Shown here: positions 11,250-22,889 of the stretch, piece after piece
How positions within the stretch are numbered: the stretch's first letter is position 1
How the letters are laid out: every line of letters begins with the position of its first letter
From: Amblyomma americanum
Lineage: Eukaryota; Arthropoda; Arachnida; Ixodida; Ixodidae
Assembly: GCF_052857255.1 (NCBI RefSeq)
Contig: NC_135497.1
Location: 191,555,485 to 191,619,484 of the forward strand
Direction of reading: 5' to 3'
Length of the DNA: 64,000 nucleotides
The notes under the pieces: generated by a model
The model's database searches: none
What the model saw: the letters and a program-made list of their open reading frames with translations, nothing else
What the model was told of the DNA's origin: nothing
Made by a program: the position numbers and the translations under genes

Positions 11250-14200
11250 CTAAGTGGATGATGTAGCAGGCGTGTGGTATGGTTTGAGACGGACTACATG
11301 AACGACGTCAGTCAAAGGGCTAGTGGACGACGTCGGAGCATGAAGAGGTGTAATCTCGTAGGTCACGTCGGTCACCTGACGGAGAACTCGATAAGGGCCA
11401 CTGTACTGACGTAGAAGTTTCTCAGAGAGACCTACACGGCGAGAAGGAGACCAAAGGAGGACGAGTGAGCCCGGCGGATAGTGTACTGGGCGATGCCGGC
11501 GGTCGTAAACTGACTTCTGGTAGGTCTGAGATGCGGTGAGCCGGTCTCGGGCGATTTCACGGGCCATAGTTGCTCGGGAGATGGCGTCACGTGCATACTC
11601 TGAGGTCGAGGCAGTAGAACTCGGTAGTAATGTATCCAATGGCAGCGCAGGATGCCGACCAAACAGAAGGTAGAAAGGAGAATAGCCGGTGGTATCATGC
11701 CGCGACGAATTATAAGCAAATGTTACATAAGGCAAGGCAACGTCCCAATCGCGGTGGTCGGGCGAGACATACATGGATAGCATATCGGTCAGAGTCCTGT
11801 TGAGGCGCTCGGTAAGCCCGTTCGTCTGGGGATGGTAAGCTGTAGTGAGCTTATGCTGCGTGCCACAGGACCGGAGGATATCGTCAACTACTCGGGACAA
11901 AAAGTAGCGGCCGCGGTCCGTCAGCAATTGGTGTGGAGCTCCGTGGTGAAGGATTACGTTCTGCAATAGGAAGTCGGCGACATCGGTTGCGCAACTTGTT
12001 GGTAACGCACGCGTGATAGCGTACCGGGTCGCATAGTCGGTCGCGACAGCAATCCAACGGTTGCCGGAGCAGGACGTCGGAAAAGGTCCGATAAGGTCGA
12101 GTCCAACACGGTAGAATGGTTCGAGAGGTACGTCAATAGGCTGTAGAAGGCCAGCAGGCAATGTTGATGGTCTCTTCCTGCGTTGACAGAAGTCGCAGGA
12201 GGCAACGTAACGCCGAACAGAGCGGTACAGACCAGGCCAAAAGAAGCGGCGTCGGACCCGATCGTATGTGCGGGAGACGCCGAGGTAGCCTGCGGTCGGT
12301 AGGTCGTGTAATTCCGCTAGGACAGATGAACGGAGACGGTGGGGAACGACTAGCAGGAGCGGAGGTCCGTCAGGACGAAGGTTGCGGCGGTATAGGACGC
12401 CATCCTGAATGACGAACAGTTGCAATGAAGGATCTCGGCTGGCACAGTTGAGGCGATCAATGAGAATACGCAAGGAAGAGTCTTGTCGCTGCTCGTCCGC
12501 GATGTTAACCAGATCGGAGATAGCGAAGAGGCACGGGCCGAGGTCGTTGTCTCCAGGATCAGGCGGCTCTACAGGGTGCCGAGACAGGCAGTCGGCGTCT
12601 TGATGGAGACGCCCTGACTTGTAATGAACAGTGTAAGAATACTCTTGGAGGCGCAACGTCCAACGTCCGAGCCGGCCTGTGGGGTCTTTCAGTGAAGACA
12701 GCCAACAAAGGGCGTGGTGATCGGTCACTACGGAGAATGGACGGCCAAACAGGTACGGTCGGAACTTAGCTACAGCCCAAACAAGAGCTAGACACTCGCG
12801 CTCTGTAATTGAGTAATTTCGCTCAGCTGTAGAAAGGAGGCGGCTGGCATATGCAATAACGCGTTCTTGCCCTTGGTGACGTTGGGCTAGCACGGCGCCA
12901 ATCCCATAACCGCAGGCGTCTGTGCGAACTTCAGTCGGAGCCGACGGATCAAAATGGGCCAGAATAGGTGGGGAGGTGAGTAAGTCGACTAGCGAAGAAA
13001 AGGCCTCCTCTTGGGCAGGGCCCCAGGTAAAAGGGGTGTCTTTCTTTAGAAGGTCGGTCAGGGGGCGAGCGGTGCCGGCAAAATTTGTGATGAAACGGCG
13101 GAAGTACGAGCAGAGGCCGACGAAGCTGCGCACATCCGTAGACGACTGGGGAATAGGGAAGTCCTTGACGGCTTTAACTTTAACAGGATCCGGGCGGACA
13201 CCAGAAGCGTCGACTAGATGTCCGAGAATGGTGAGTTGGCGGCGACCGAATTGACATTTCGACGAATTGAGCTGTAGCCCGGCTCTACGGAAGACAGAAA
13301 GACTGCTCGCCAGTCTTTCGAGGTGCGTGGTAAACGTGGGCGAAAAAACCACAACATCGTCGAGGTAACATAGACATGTGGACCATTTAAAGCCGCGAAG
13401 CAAGGAGTCCATCATTCTTTCGAAGGTAGCTGGCGCATTACAGAGACCGAATGGCATAACTTTAAACTGATATAAGCCGTCCGGTGTGACGAATGCCGTC
13501 TTTTCGCGGTCATTGTCATCAACAGAGATTTGCCAATACCCGGACCGAAGGTCAATTGAAGAGAAAAATTTGGCTCCGTGAAGGCAGTCCAAAGCATCGT
13601 CTATTCTTGGGAGTGGATAGACGTCTTTTTTTGTTATGTTGTTTAGGTGCCGGTAATCAACACAAAAGCGCCAGCTGCCGTCCTTCTTTTTAACCAGCAC
13701 AACTGGTGAGGCCCAAGGGCTCGACGAGGGCTCTATGATGTCTTTACTGAGCATCTTGTCCACCTCTTGCTGTATGATGGTGCGTTCTGTACTGGACACT
13801 CTGTAGGGTCGTCTGTGAATAGGAGCTGCGTCACCGGTGTTGATGCGATGCGTGACCACAGATGTTCGAGCCAAAGGGCGGTCATCGAAGTCAAAGATGT
13901 CGCGAAAAGACGACAGAAGATACCGAAGGTAGTGAGCTTGCCCTGGTAAGAGGTCAGCAGCAATCATTTTTGCATATTCATCAGGTGGTGGGACGTCAGA
14001 GTCGCGGCAGTTCGACGAGGGTGGGACGCTTCTCACCGCCGATACGACGCATTCGGCAGCAGGGCACAGCGTGGCGAGCGACATACCTTGTGGGAGCGGC
14101 TGAACGTAAGAGGCAAAGTTGAGAACCGGAAGGGACGCTTGATTTGCCGACATGGTGACAACTGTATGCGCAAGGGCAACACTGCGTGTAAAGGGCATAT

Positions 14201-14519
14201 CAGGAACCGGAGTAATGATGTAGTCACCATCGGGAACTGGCGGGACAGAGGAGAAACGGACATAAGTGGCGGCATCGGGGTCCAGGCGGACAAAGTCGGC
14301 GGTGCACAGTCGGTGAACAACCGTAGCAATATATATAGCGGAACGAATGTGTACATTTATAGCTGCCCCCAACGGGACAGTTTTCCTACCCATTTTTAGA
14401 CTATATTTGTTGAGGAGGGATGAAAGAGATGAGAGGGCCCAACCAATTTTAATGTCCGCCATCTTAAATTCGAGAAACTGAAACCATGCCGCTACTTCGT
14501 CCCCTGACGTCATACTCAC
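11250..14519 (-). CDS. pol: Ty3/gypsy Pol: RT, RNase H, integrase; 5'-truncated
   Basis: This is an uninterrupted 1089-codon frame for the replication and integration enzymes of a Ty3/gypsy retrotransposon. In order it has reverse transcriptase (RPYRVS, PFGLCNAPATF, active site YLDD near residue 385), RNase H (TDACGYG near 533), the integrase zinc finger (CDFCQRRK near 776), and the integrase catalytic triad. The triad is GLDLIGPFP near 810, LTDRG near 866 and NGLTERLNR near 902. A GPY/F-type C-terminal module lies near 1040. There is no chromodomain. The first 45 or so residues do not look like Pol, and gag and the aspartic protease are missing. The element is therefore cut near 14385 and the start codon is arbitrary. 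It is probably a decayed insertion with a well-preserved 3' end. A domesticated gene is possible but has no direct support. Confidence 0.9.
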   Translation of the reverse strand: MSMTSGDEVAAWFQFLEFKMADIKIGWALSSLSSLLNKYSLKMGRKTVPLGAAINVHIRSAIYIATVVHRLCTADFVRLDPDAATYVRFSSVPPVPDGDYIITPVPDMPFTRSVALAHTVVTMSANQASLPVLNFASYVQPLPQGMSLATLCPAAECVVSAVRSVPPSSNCRDSDVPPPDEYAKMIAADLLPGQAHYLRYLLSSFRDIFDFDDRPLARTSVVTHRINTGDAAPIHRRPYRVSSTERTIIQQEVDKMLSKDIIEPSSSPWASPVVLVKKKDGSWRFCVDYRHLNNITKKDVYPLPRIDDALDCLHGAKFFSSIDLRSGYWQISVDDNDREKTAFVTPDGLYQFKVMPFGLCNAPATFERMMDSLLRGFKWSTCLCYLDDVVVFSPTFTTHLERLASSLSVFRRAGLQLNSSKCQFGRRQLTILGHLVDASGVRPDPVKVKAVKDFPIPQSSTDVRSFVGLCSYFRRFITNFAGTARPLTDLLKKDTPFTWGPAQEEAFSSLVDLLTSPPILAHFDPSAPTEVRTDACGYGIGAVLAQRHQGQERVIAYASRLLSTAERNYSITERECLALVWAVAKFRPYLFGRPFSVVTDHHALCWLSSLKDPTGRLGRWTLRLQEYSYTVHYKSGRLHQDADCLSRHPVEPPDPGDNDLGPCLFAISDLVNIADEQRQDSSLRILIDRLNCASRDPSLQLFVIQDGVLYRRNLRPDGPPLLLVVPHRLRSSVLAELHDLPTAGYLGVSRTYDRVRRRFFWPGLYRSVRRYVASCDFCQRRKRPSTLPAGLLQPIDVPLEPFYRVGLDLIGPFPTSCSGNRWIAVATDYATRYAITRALPTSCATDVADFLLQNVILHHGAPHQLLTDRGRYFLSRVVDDILRSCGTQHKLTTAYHPQTNGLTERLNRTLTDMLSMYVSPDHRDWDVALPYVTFAYNSSRHDTTGYSPFYLLFGRHPALPLDTLLPSSTASTSEYARDAISRATMAREIARDRLTASQTYQKSVYDRRHRPVHYPPGSLVLLWSPSRRVGLSEKLLRQYSGPYRVLRQVTDVTYEITPLHAPTSSTSPLTDVVHVVRLKPYHTPATSST

Positions 14520-15240
14520 ATAGTTCCACCATATTGGAACGTGACGTCATCATTGGCACGCGGGAGGCGGTTGTTTTTACAATGCTATTGTAGATGGCGA
14601 TTCAAGCCTCAATGCGAGATACGGTGTTTTCTAGTTGCAGCCATAGAAGACTCTGGTCTATGGGTGGTATGAGACGTCACAGAATCTCGAAACGTGATGA
14701 TTAGTTGCTGCCACAGATGCCGCTGGGATCAAGGATGGTAGTAGACCCCACGAAATTTCGAAACGTGATGAGTATGAGCTAACGCTCTTAAAGGTACGTG
14801 TCGACTTTATTCGCAGTGAATGACTGTGTTCAATAGCCTGTGGGATCCAGTCCAAGGAATCGGTATCGACGCACTCATTTTACATGCGAAATCAGCCGTT
14901 GCTGACGATATCACTATTTTTTGCTTCTTGGTCTTATCCACCTTATGAAAGCTCTGTATTCGGTAAAAGTGGTCTGTGCTTCCAGAAAGCGATGCTATAT
15001 CAACACAGGCTACAGTCTGTTCACTCTCAGTGTCCCTTTAATGGGATCCTACTGTATTCTAACCACGAAATATTTGTTCAGAGCGGTAGTAGGACCCTAT
15101 AGTTTGCTGCAACTCTCCGCTCAGAAGTACAGTTAGTGTCGCATCTCAGCAGGGTAATAGTTCCAAAAGGAATACAAAAATATCATCAGAAAATAACGTA
15201 GCTGGGTAAAAATGAAAGAAACTGACATGTACAGATATAG
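14520..15240. other. Flank of the gypsy element, unassigned
   Basis: No gag, LTR or primer-binding site for the upstream gypsy frame is found here. A short direct repeat is present: CGAAACGTGATGA occurs at about 14687 and 14758 with similar preceding bases. No gene is recognised. Confidence 0.3.
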
Positions 15241-15380
15241 TACCCATTAGGAAGGGTAGCTAAAGAAAATTTGCACTCAACGTGAAGGTAGAAATTAGCC
15301 ACAAGAGCAGTACCCATTAGGAAGGGTAGCTAAAGAAAATGTGCACTCAACGTGAAGGTAGAAATTAGCCACAAGAGCAG
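15241..15380 (+). repeat. 70-bp tandem duplication
   Basis: The 70 bases at 15241-15310 (starting TACCCATTAGGAAGGGTAGC) are repeated at 15311-15380 with one visible difference (ATTTGC versus ATGTGC). It is a recent local duplication of two copies. No function is evident. Confidence 0.9.
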
Positions 15381-16245
15381 TTGCCTCGTCCTGAAAGGAG
15401 GGAAATCAAGAGTTTCATACAATCTGAAACACACCTCAAGAAACCAGCGATTTAATCTTGCTTTTGCTTCATTAGCGCTGGTACCGAGAAAAGCACGTGG
15501 AATGCTCTTGCACTATACTACACATACCCTTCACTTTGACACATTATGTTCCGTGAATATTCACATCGTAGATTGCTTTGGCTACGTTAATATTTTTGGA
15601 AAACTTTTTGAATTCATGGTGTCCTCTTCTAACCACTTAAGCATTTATGGTATAAAATGTTTTAAACCATATATACAGGGCACTGTTTTGTAAGATTTGT
15701 GTAAATTTTTTTCAGTTTGCGTAAAGAATTGCTCACATTCGTTTTGCGTTTTACAGCATTGTGTTGAAGTCATCGATAATAATCATTATTACCAGAAAAG
15801 ATGACAGCGGTGAAATTCGAATGTTTTTATAAACCACGCCGCACCAATCACCTTGCAGCCATTCGAGAAATTTCTCCACCGATAATATAAATGGTCGCAG
15901 AACCTACATACCTCGTCCCACTAATGAAAATACAGAATAGGGTCATATCCCATGGGCGCTGGTGTTTTTCCTCCGCACCAAACGAAAGGGCCTGCGGATG
16001 ACGCTGTAAATCTCTGCAAGCTTTTTACATCGAATGGCCGCCCGGAAACACTGCCAAACAATGCACTACCTGCTGTAACGCGGCCATGTGAGGATAACGA
16101 CTGTCGGGCTGAGATCTCGTCGGACATCAGAAAAGTACATTAGGAGCAACGTGGCATAGGATTATGCAGTCGCCTTGCGATGTCCTCGCTCAGCACGAAC
16201 ATATTCACCGCCCCGTGCGGTGAACACTGTAGAGAAAGTCTACCA
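15381..16245. other. Unassigned DNA
   Basis: A plus-strand frame of 113 codons ends at 15693 and starts inside the 70-bp duplication. It has no recognised domain and a hydrophobic, AT-rich composition. Nothing else is supported. Confidence 0.2.
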
Positions 16246-16249
16246 GCTC

Positions 16250-18330
16250 CCCTGACTCGATGGCCAACCACGAGCAGTGTCAGCAGATACTCTTTCTCCG
16301 TTGGTAACAACGGTGGTAAAGACGAGGACCATGGTGTCAAGTGTTGGTAGGCTCGCGCTGCCACAAAGGACGAGCCGCAGAATGGTGGATATCGCACCAC
16401 CCTGGTCGAGTCCTCGCTTTGTCTCAGCAGAATCGAAACCCTGCCCGGCAGACACCACTGAGTCCAGCTCCACCTCCTTGATGGCCACCCAGGAGCAGTG
16501 CCAGCAGATACTCTTTCTTCAGGGAGAGCCGCGATGGACGAGCAGCAGTGGACGAGCAGCAGGACGAAGGCAAGTGCACCAACCTAGTTCACTTATGGCT
16601 CAGTCCCGGCCGAATCACCTCTATGCCTTGCCGACACCGCTGAAAAAGTCTGCCAGCTCCGCCTCTTCGATGGCCGACCAAGAGCAGTGCCAGCAGATAC
16701 TCTTTCTCCAGGGAGAGCCGTGATGGTAAATGCACGGACTGTGGCGACACGAGGTGGTCGGTATGCTCTGCCACAGTGGACAAGCAGCAGGACGAAGGCA
16801 AGTGCACCAACCTAGTCCAGTGATGGCTCAGTCCCGGCCGAATCACCTCTATGCCTTGCCGACCCCGCTGAAAAAGTCTGCCAGCTCCACCTCTTCGATG
16901 GCCGACCAAGAGCAGTGCCAGCAGATACTCTATCTCCAGGGAAAGCCGTGATGGCGAATATAAGGACTGTGCTGTCACGAGGTGATCGGTATGCTCTGCC
17001 ACAGTGGACGAGCAGCAGGACGAAGGCAAGTGCACCAACCTAGTCCAGTGATGGCTCAGTCCCGGCCGAATCACCTCTATGCCTTTCCGACCCCGCTGAA
17101 AAAGTCTGCCAGCTCCACCCCTTCGATGGCCGACCAAGAGCAGTGCCAGCAGATACTCTTTCTCCAGAAAGAGCCGTGATGGTAAATGCACGGACTGTGG
17201 CGACACGAGGTGGTCGGTATGTTCTGCCACAGTGGACGAGCAGCAGGACGAAGGCAAGTGCACCAACCTAGTCCAGTGATGGCTCAGTCCCGGCCGAATC
17301 ACCTCTATGCCTTGCCGACCCCGCTGAAAAAGTCTGCCAGCTCCACCTCTTCGATGGCCGACCAAGAGCAGTGCCAGCAGATACTCTTTCTCCAGGGAGA
17401 GCCGTGATGATAAATGCACGGACTGTGGCGACACGAGGTGGTCGGTATGCTCTGCCACAGTTGACGAGCAGCAGGACGAAGGCGACTGCATCGACGTGCT
17501 CCAGTCCTGGCTCAGTCCAGGCTGAATCGCCTCCATGCTTGGTGGACACTGCTGAAGAAGTCTGCCAGCTCCACCCCTTCGATGGCCGACCAAGAGCAGT
17601 GCCAGCAGATACTCTTTCTTCAGAAAGAGCCGTGATGGTAAATGCACGGACTGTGGCGACACGAGGTGGTCGGTATGTTCTGCCACAGTGGACGAGCAGC
17701 AGGACGAAGGCAAGTGCACCAGCCTAGTCCAGTGATGGCTCAGTCCCGGCCGAATCACCTCTATGCCTTGCCGACCCCGCTGAAAAAGTCTGCCAGCTCC
17801 ACCTCTTCGATGGCCGACCAAGAGCAGTGCCAGCAGATACTCTTTCTCCAGGGAGAGCCGTGATGATAAATGCACGGACTGTGGCGACACGAGGTGGTCG
17901 GTATGCTCTGCCACAGTTGACGAGCAGCAGGACGAAGGCGACTGCATCGACGTGCTCCAGTCCTGGCTCAGTCCAGGCTGAATCGCCTCTATGCTTGGTG
18001 GACACTGCTGAAGAAGTCTGCCAGCTCCACCTCTTCGATGGCCGCCCTGTAACAGTGCTAGCAGAACTATTTCTCTAGTGGGAGGCACGGTGGCGAAAAC
18101 GAGGGCCATGGCGTCAGGAGAAGGTCTGCCCGCACTGCCACAGAGGAAGAACAGCAGGAGGGTGGTTACCGCATCCGCGTGGTCGAGTCCTCGCCCTGTT
18201 CCAGCCGAACCGCCAACTCGTCCGGCGGACATCGCCGCGAAAAGCTGCCAGCTCCTCATCCTCGACGGTCGACCTGAACCAGTGCCCGCAGGCACTCTTT
18301 CTCCAGGGGGATCCAAGATGGCGAAGATGA
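16250..18330 (-). repeat. 228-bp (76-codon) tandem array, locus 1
   Basis: About ten units are present. The central ones start at TGGCCGACC at 16671, 16899, 17127, 17355, 17583 and 17811, exactly 228 bp apart. The outer ones near 16263, 16481, 18037 and 18265 are more diverged. Because 228 is a multiple of three, several frames stay open for long distances on both strands. The minus frame conserved in diverged copies contains a motif like LPGERVSAGTALGRPS followed by a Trp-Gln and then a Gly-Asp-Ser-Ala stretch. The same pattern recurs at 19.5 kb and 35 kb. About half of the central units carry a TAG in that frame. The array may be a decayed coding repeat or a satellite. I recognise no protein family. 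Confidence 0.7.
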
Positions 18331-18850
18331 GGACCGTGTCGTCGCGATCTGCTTGGTCGGCACCGCCACAGAGAACGAACCCGACGACGGCAGTTTCCTC
18401 ACTCGCATGGCAGTTGTCTTGCTCAATACTAGCCGAATCGCCACCATGACAAACGTACGCAATCGACTGAGTCACGGAGGTTGTTAAGAGCGCAGGAAAT
18501 GGGAAGCTTCCAGGCGTCTTACGCCAGAACGACTGAGGCCGCGTTGGCCTGGAGTCGAAGAGCGTCTGCCTTCGATGTCGCATAGCACTGACCTTGCTAA
18601 TCCTTGCCCGGCGGCTTTGACGGCCACTGGGTGCCGCTGAAGAAACTGTGGAGCTGGGCAGAGATAAGGGCAAGAGCTCGAAAGGGTGCGTCGTAAGCCT
18701 ACCAGGAATCAGCCTCTTGGCTGAGGTGGCGGTGAACGTTGCGCTCTCCTGCAAGCATGGAAAACCACGGCAGCAGTTGATCCCGGTGTTGCGGTCTCAA
18801 AGGCTTGTTCCAAATACTCGGAAGTGCCAGGGAACTGTCACCTTAGCAGG
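18331..18850 (-). pseudogene. Leader segment of repeat locus 1
   Basis: Upstream of the array on the minus strand lies a segment matching the leader of locus 2 at 20060-20393. One minus frame reads LRPQHRDQLLPWF, then EADSW, a stop, AYDA, then FFSGT. Locus 2 reads LRPLPLGNQQQLWF, EADMWKAYDA and FFSGT at the same relative positions. Adjacent units at 18.1-18.45 kb are open in the repeat frame. The stop and frame changes suggest a broken copy. The product is unknown. Confidence 0.35.
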
Positions 18851-19535
18851 AGGACTTATGTTCTACCGTTAGGCACGCAGTGCCGTGAGCGTTTGAAGAA
18901 ATCTGCATTCTTTTTCTTTCACTGATTGCACGTGCGCGCGGCACGAGATTGGTGAAGTCCGCTTTATCTTCTTATCTTTTCACATTTCCGGCGAATTGAA
19001 TATAGCTACGGTACTGTAATTTGTTCAATGGCTAAATTCTATCCAAGGTCTGAGCAGTGGTTCCTGATTTTTATGTACTTTTCTCCCCGTTATCATACCA
19101 GCTATCTTCAATGTGTTAGGCATATAAACGTTGTTCTTATTATGGGGCACTTTCGAATTAGGATGCTTGAAGCACTTTGTTTGCTCTTCTGCACCACATG
19201 AGGCGCTCTTATTCCTGCTAATAGGGTCTAAGAATGCTTATGATCGGTGCATTGTAGTCAAGCACTGTGCATTTCCCTTGCATAGCTTGGTATTTGGCTA
19301 GTGCAATGAAAATAAAACGAATCATTTAATATCTTAGTATTGGGAGCGCTACTGAATCATCGAAGACATTTTCTGCATGAGAAAACACCGCTTGTCCAAA
19401 ATGATCGTCCATGACAAGAATGAAACTGATTTCTTCTATATAAGAGAGTGTTTTCATGGAGGGAACAGCAGAATAAAAAAGAATACATGTCACGAGGAAA
19501 AGTGAGGGACCACTAGGATACAACTGACTTCTCAT
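18851..19535. other. Spacer between repeat loci 1 and 2
   Basis: AT-rich with no frame above about 70 codons. No repeat or RNA gene is recognised. Confidence 0.3.
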
Positions 19536-20393
19536 TTAAATATCCCCGTTTGTGTTTTTCATCCACAGCCGACGAAGAGCAGTGCCAGCAAATGCTTTTT
19601 CTCCAGGGAGAGCTCCGATGGCGAAGACGAAGGCCGAGGCTTCCCGAACTTGTCTGCCCGCAACACCAGTGACGAGCAGCAAAACTGTGGTCTCCGCATT
19701 CTGGTGATGCTCGTGCTCACTCCCAGCCCAATCGCCACCACACTCCGTGGACTCCGCTGAGGTCTTCCTGCTGTTTCTCCTCAATGACCGACGAGGAGTA
19801 GTGCCACCAGACACTCTTTCGCCAGGGGACACTGCGACGGTGAAGACGAGGGCCGCTGTGTTATGAGCTTGTAGGCCCGCATCGCCACATAGGCGGAGTA
19901 GGAATACGGCGATTTGCGCACTCTCCATGCGGACTCATTGCGCAGTTCCAGCCGAATCTCTACCACAGCAAGCGTACGCTGGGGATGTAGCCGGGGATCT
20001 GGTCAACAGCGCAGAGAAAGGCGGGTAACGATATGTCGTGCGCCTGAACGATGGAAGCCGCGTGGACCAGTGGATGAACTGCGTCTCACTGCGATGTCGA
20101 TGTCGCATTGCGCTACCCTTGCTGATTGCGCGGCCGGGGGTGGCGGCAGCGACAGGGTGCCACTGAAGAAATCAGAAAGCAAGACGGAGCTAAAGAGAAC
20201 AACGGACACCGCGGCGTCGTAAGCCTTCCACATATCGGCCTCTAGGTTGAGCACTCGGATGACATCGGGCTTTCGTACCTGCTTGGTGAACCAAAGTTGC
20301 TGTTGATTGCCGAGAGGCAATGGCCGAAGGTCGCGGGGGGATACGTTGAAAGCGCCCGCGAACGGTGGCCTAAGCCAGAAGTACGGCATTCAA
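19536..20393 (-). CDS. Unrecognised gene-like locus 2: leader plus two 76-codon repeats
   Basis: On the minus strand a candidate exon begins at 20393 after a good 3' splice site (TTTTGCTTTCAG). It encodes an open leader (20389-20003, 128 codons from the first ATG). The leader contains EADMWKAYDA and a hydrophobic segment VVLFSSVLLSDFFSGT that could be a membrane or signal segment. It is followed at 19928-19536 by 130 open codons holding two diverged 76-codon repeats (VSPGERVSGGT and LPGEKAFAGTALRR). The two parts are in separate stretches with a stop between, so an intron or decay must be assumed. A weak donor (GCA followed by GTGAGA) exists near 20090. Of the three related loci this has the cleanest frames. 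Function is unknown and the gene model is an inference. Confidence 0.3.
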
Positions 20394-21782
20394 CTGAAAG
20401 CAAAACAACATCTTGAATGCCCCGAGAATGCTTATTTCTTTTTGTCTGTCTGATGGCACTTGTTCGTGTCCCGAGATTGTTGCAGGCGACTTTATTCTCT
20501 TCTCCTTTCGCACCCCTGCACGTTAATAAAAAATGTCTGGTATTATAATTTCTCTCTGGAGAAATTTCAAACCAGTGTATGAACGGCGAGTCCCTAGCTG
20601 ACATTCAAGCATTTGTTTGCCTTTCATCTTCTTAGCGATCTCTGAAGTACTCAGGCATGTTATTTGGGTATCTAGTAGTTCGTGTGCTGAGCAACGTCTG
20701 AGAAAAAGCATGTGTTTAAAAAACTATACGTGCTCACTTTCACTTAGTGTGTTTGATGATGAATGTTTCGAAGCTATAGAGATGGCAGAAGGGCAATAGG
20801 TATGGCCCTGTGCACTATATAGAATTTATTAGAGCACTGTTTTTTGCCTAGAGCTGCGGTTTTGTTTTCTGCCGACTCTGTTGCCGATGCGCGGAAAACA
20901 AGCCACGTGCGTTCGGCGGCGGCACTTAGCCGAGACCGGTCGTGCCAGCGCTTAATCGTTCGCTCTCCACCTCCTGTTGCTCTCGTCATGACTGACGTCA
21001 CAAAAAAATTAAAGGGAAACAAAACGAAGCGTTACAAATACTGCCCCAGGGCGCCTTTATTTTACGTGCCTCTTCAACTGAATAAGCATTACTGGAATCA
21101 GTAACTATAAAACTGCGCTACATATTTTCTAGAATTTGCTTCTGAATCTTTGGACTGGCATTTTTAAGGTCGATGCAATTGTGAATGTTTTAAAGGGGGT
21201 CGTATTTCCAACCTAATGCAGCAAGCAATATTTGAAAGGAAGGAGAGCCGTTTCTTAAGAATTGGCTAATATCGTCGCTCTCTCTTCTCCTATTCAGAAA
21301 CTGAGCGGCGAAAGTACTCCCTGCCATGCAAACATTTATTTCGCGTAGTCCACCTATTGGCCATTTCCGAATTCGACGCCAGGCTGCTGTGGCGCCGAGG
21401 ATTAGTGCAAGAAGTATTGGCGCGCGCTGATAATCGTCATTTGCTTTATTGCGTGTGGGCTTCGCCGGCACATTCAGACGTTGTTGTCTGAGCTTTATGG
21501 TAAAAAAAGTCGGCAGAGGCACTTACGACTGCTTACGTGTGAAAAGGCGTCAGCCCACCCGCTCACTTTGTGAAAGCAGTCGCCGCGCGCTGGAGCGTGA
21601 TGTAACCCGAAGCCCCCCACGCCGTTGGCATTTCTACCACTGCATGGCTCAACGCAGACACCGCCGCGACGCCGCCGCACCTCTTCTGATCTGCGCGCTA
21701 ACTTCGTGAAGGCAGTGGCCGCTGTACAGAAGAGCAAGGTTCCGAGCTAGTAGTTTGGCCGCTGTACAGTGGCCCGTGCTCC
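20394..21782. other. Unassigned DNA
   Basis: Several overlapping frames of 60-120 codons occur on both strands (for example minus 20242-20604 and minus 21190-21522). None has a recognisable domain. Expression evidence would be needed to call an upstream exon of the 19.5-20.4 kb locus. Confidence 0.2.
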
Positions 21783-21990
21783 GCCTTACGGGAATGACTT
21801 GATAGCTAATGGGTTAATACTCATATGTGCAGAATTGATCATTCTCTACTTTACACTCATAGATCCCTGTGAGTCCTCATACCACTCCTGGCCCAGTGGT
21901 CCAGCGGTGAAGCGATGCGCCACTGCCCTGCGGTGGCAGGTGCTGCCACCGATGGGGCTTGTGAGCCCCAGGTTGCTCTTCCCGAGCAAT
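21783..21990 (+). mobile_element. SINE-like family D, copy 1
   Basis: This matches the reverse complement of about 26360-26555. Shared landmarks are GGTTAAT.C.CATAT.TGCAGAA, ATAGATCCCTG.GAGTCC, CAGCGGT.AAGCGATGC.CCACTGC and AGGTTGCTCTTCC. A box-A-like segment (CCAGCGGTGAAGCG) is visible but box B is weak. It is probably a tRNA-derived SINE. It is non-coding. Confidence 0.5.
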
Positions 21991-22146
21991 CTGGATGTGT
22001 TTCTGTATAAAAAATCAGTTGCCAGTAGCGCCTTGTCTTGTCCACCTTTCTTGTGAATGTGTCTTATTGTGCGCTAACGTTTGTACATAGAACTATGCAA
22101 CAACTAGCCCCGCAACAAGGGTTGTTTGAGTTCCCGAACAACCTCT

Positions 22147-22245
22147 CTCTCTCACACACATGCACACGCGAACACACACACGCACACACACACACGCACA
22201 CGCACACACTCCAAACGCACGCGCACACGCACGCACGCACACACT
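22147..22245 (+). repeat. (CA)n-rich microsatellite
   Basis: An interrupted CA and CACG dinucleotide tract. The His/Thr and Cys/Val frames crossing it are artefacts. Confidence 0.9.
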
Positions 22246-22889
22246 TCATTTTCGCTCATTTAGGCAATGAAGGCGTACGACTATACTGTACAGGCTCTGG
22301 TACTGGACGTTTGCACCGTAACAAGACAGCAGAACGGCGAAGTGTGCGCGGTTTTTCTGGTTGCAGCAATTCAGAGCGAGAATGGGAACAGGAAGTCTCC
22401 GCGCTGTGTTGGAATGCAACGCTCGCGGAACTGTGGCAGCGCAGTTCTTATCAGCCGTGCCTATATTATTTCTAAAAAAAAACCTTACGTGTACTCGAAG
22501 GCCGTTTGTAATTAGCAGGTCAGGTGCTATTTGTTCACAAACGTCGCTGAACACACATGGCGAACGGGCACATTTCCAGCGCGAATTATTTTGAGCCTGA
22601 CTGCCCCTATGAAGGCAGGCTTGCGTGTATCGTGATGAGCATAGTGCTTTCTTACCCACGGGGAGGAGACGGATTATGTAATGGTTTTATTCTAATACCG
22701 TTTTATACTGATCCCTTTGACAATTCATAACTGCCCCATGCACTCGCTGAAATCAATCCGGCGGGTATAAATATGATCTGCCGGCGGGGGGAAGCTATAT
22801 AAGGTTTTGTGTCCTCATTTTTACTGTTATTCATGCACTACCGTTAGTGATTGCACATGGTTCCCAGCGTGTGCATTCTTGGAAACGAA
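22246..22889. other. Unassigned DNA
   Basis: Short frames on both strands (up to 137 codons on the minus strand at 22246-22659) have no recognised domain. Nothing else is visible. Confidence 0.2.

Noticed and set aside
16671..18038. CRISPR or other prokaryotic array
   Set aside because: The units are contiguous 228-bp repeats without spacers, and the context is clearly a eukaryotic genome.
16589..18754. A 721-codon minus-strand frame as a repeat protein
   Set aside because: It stays open only because the 228-bp period is a multiple of three. It switches from the frame conserved in the diverged loci to another one near 18080. Other frames on both strands are also long.
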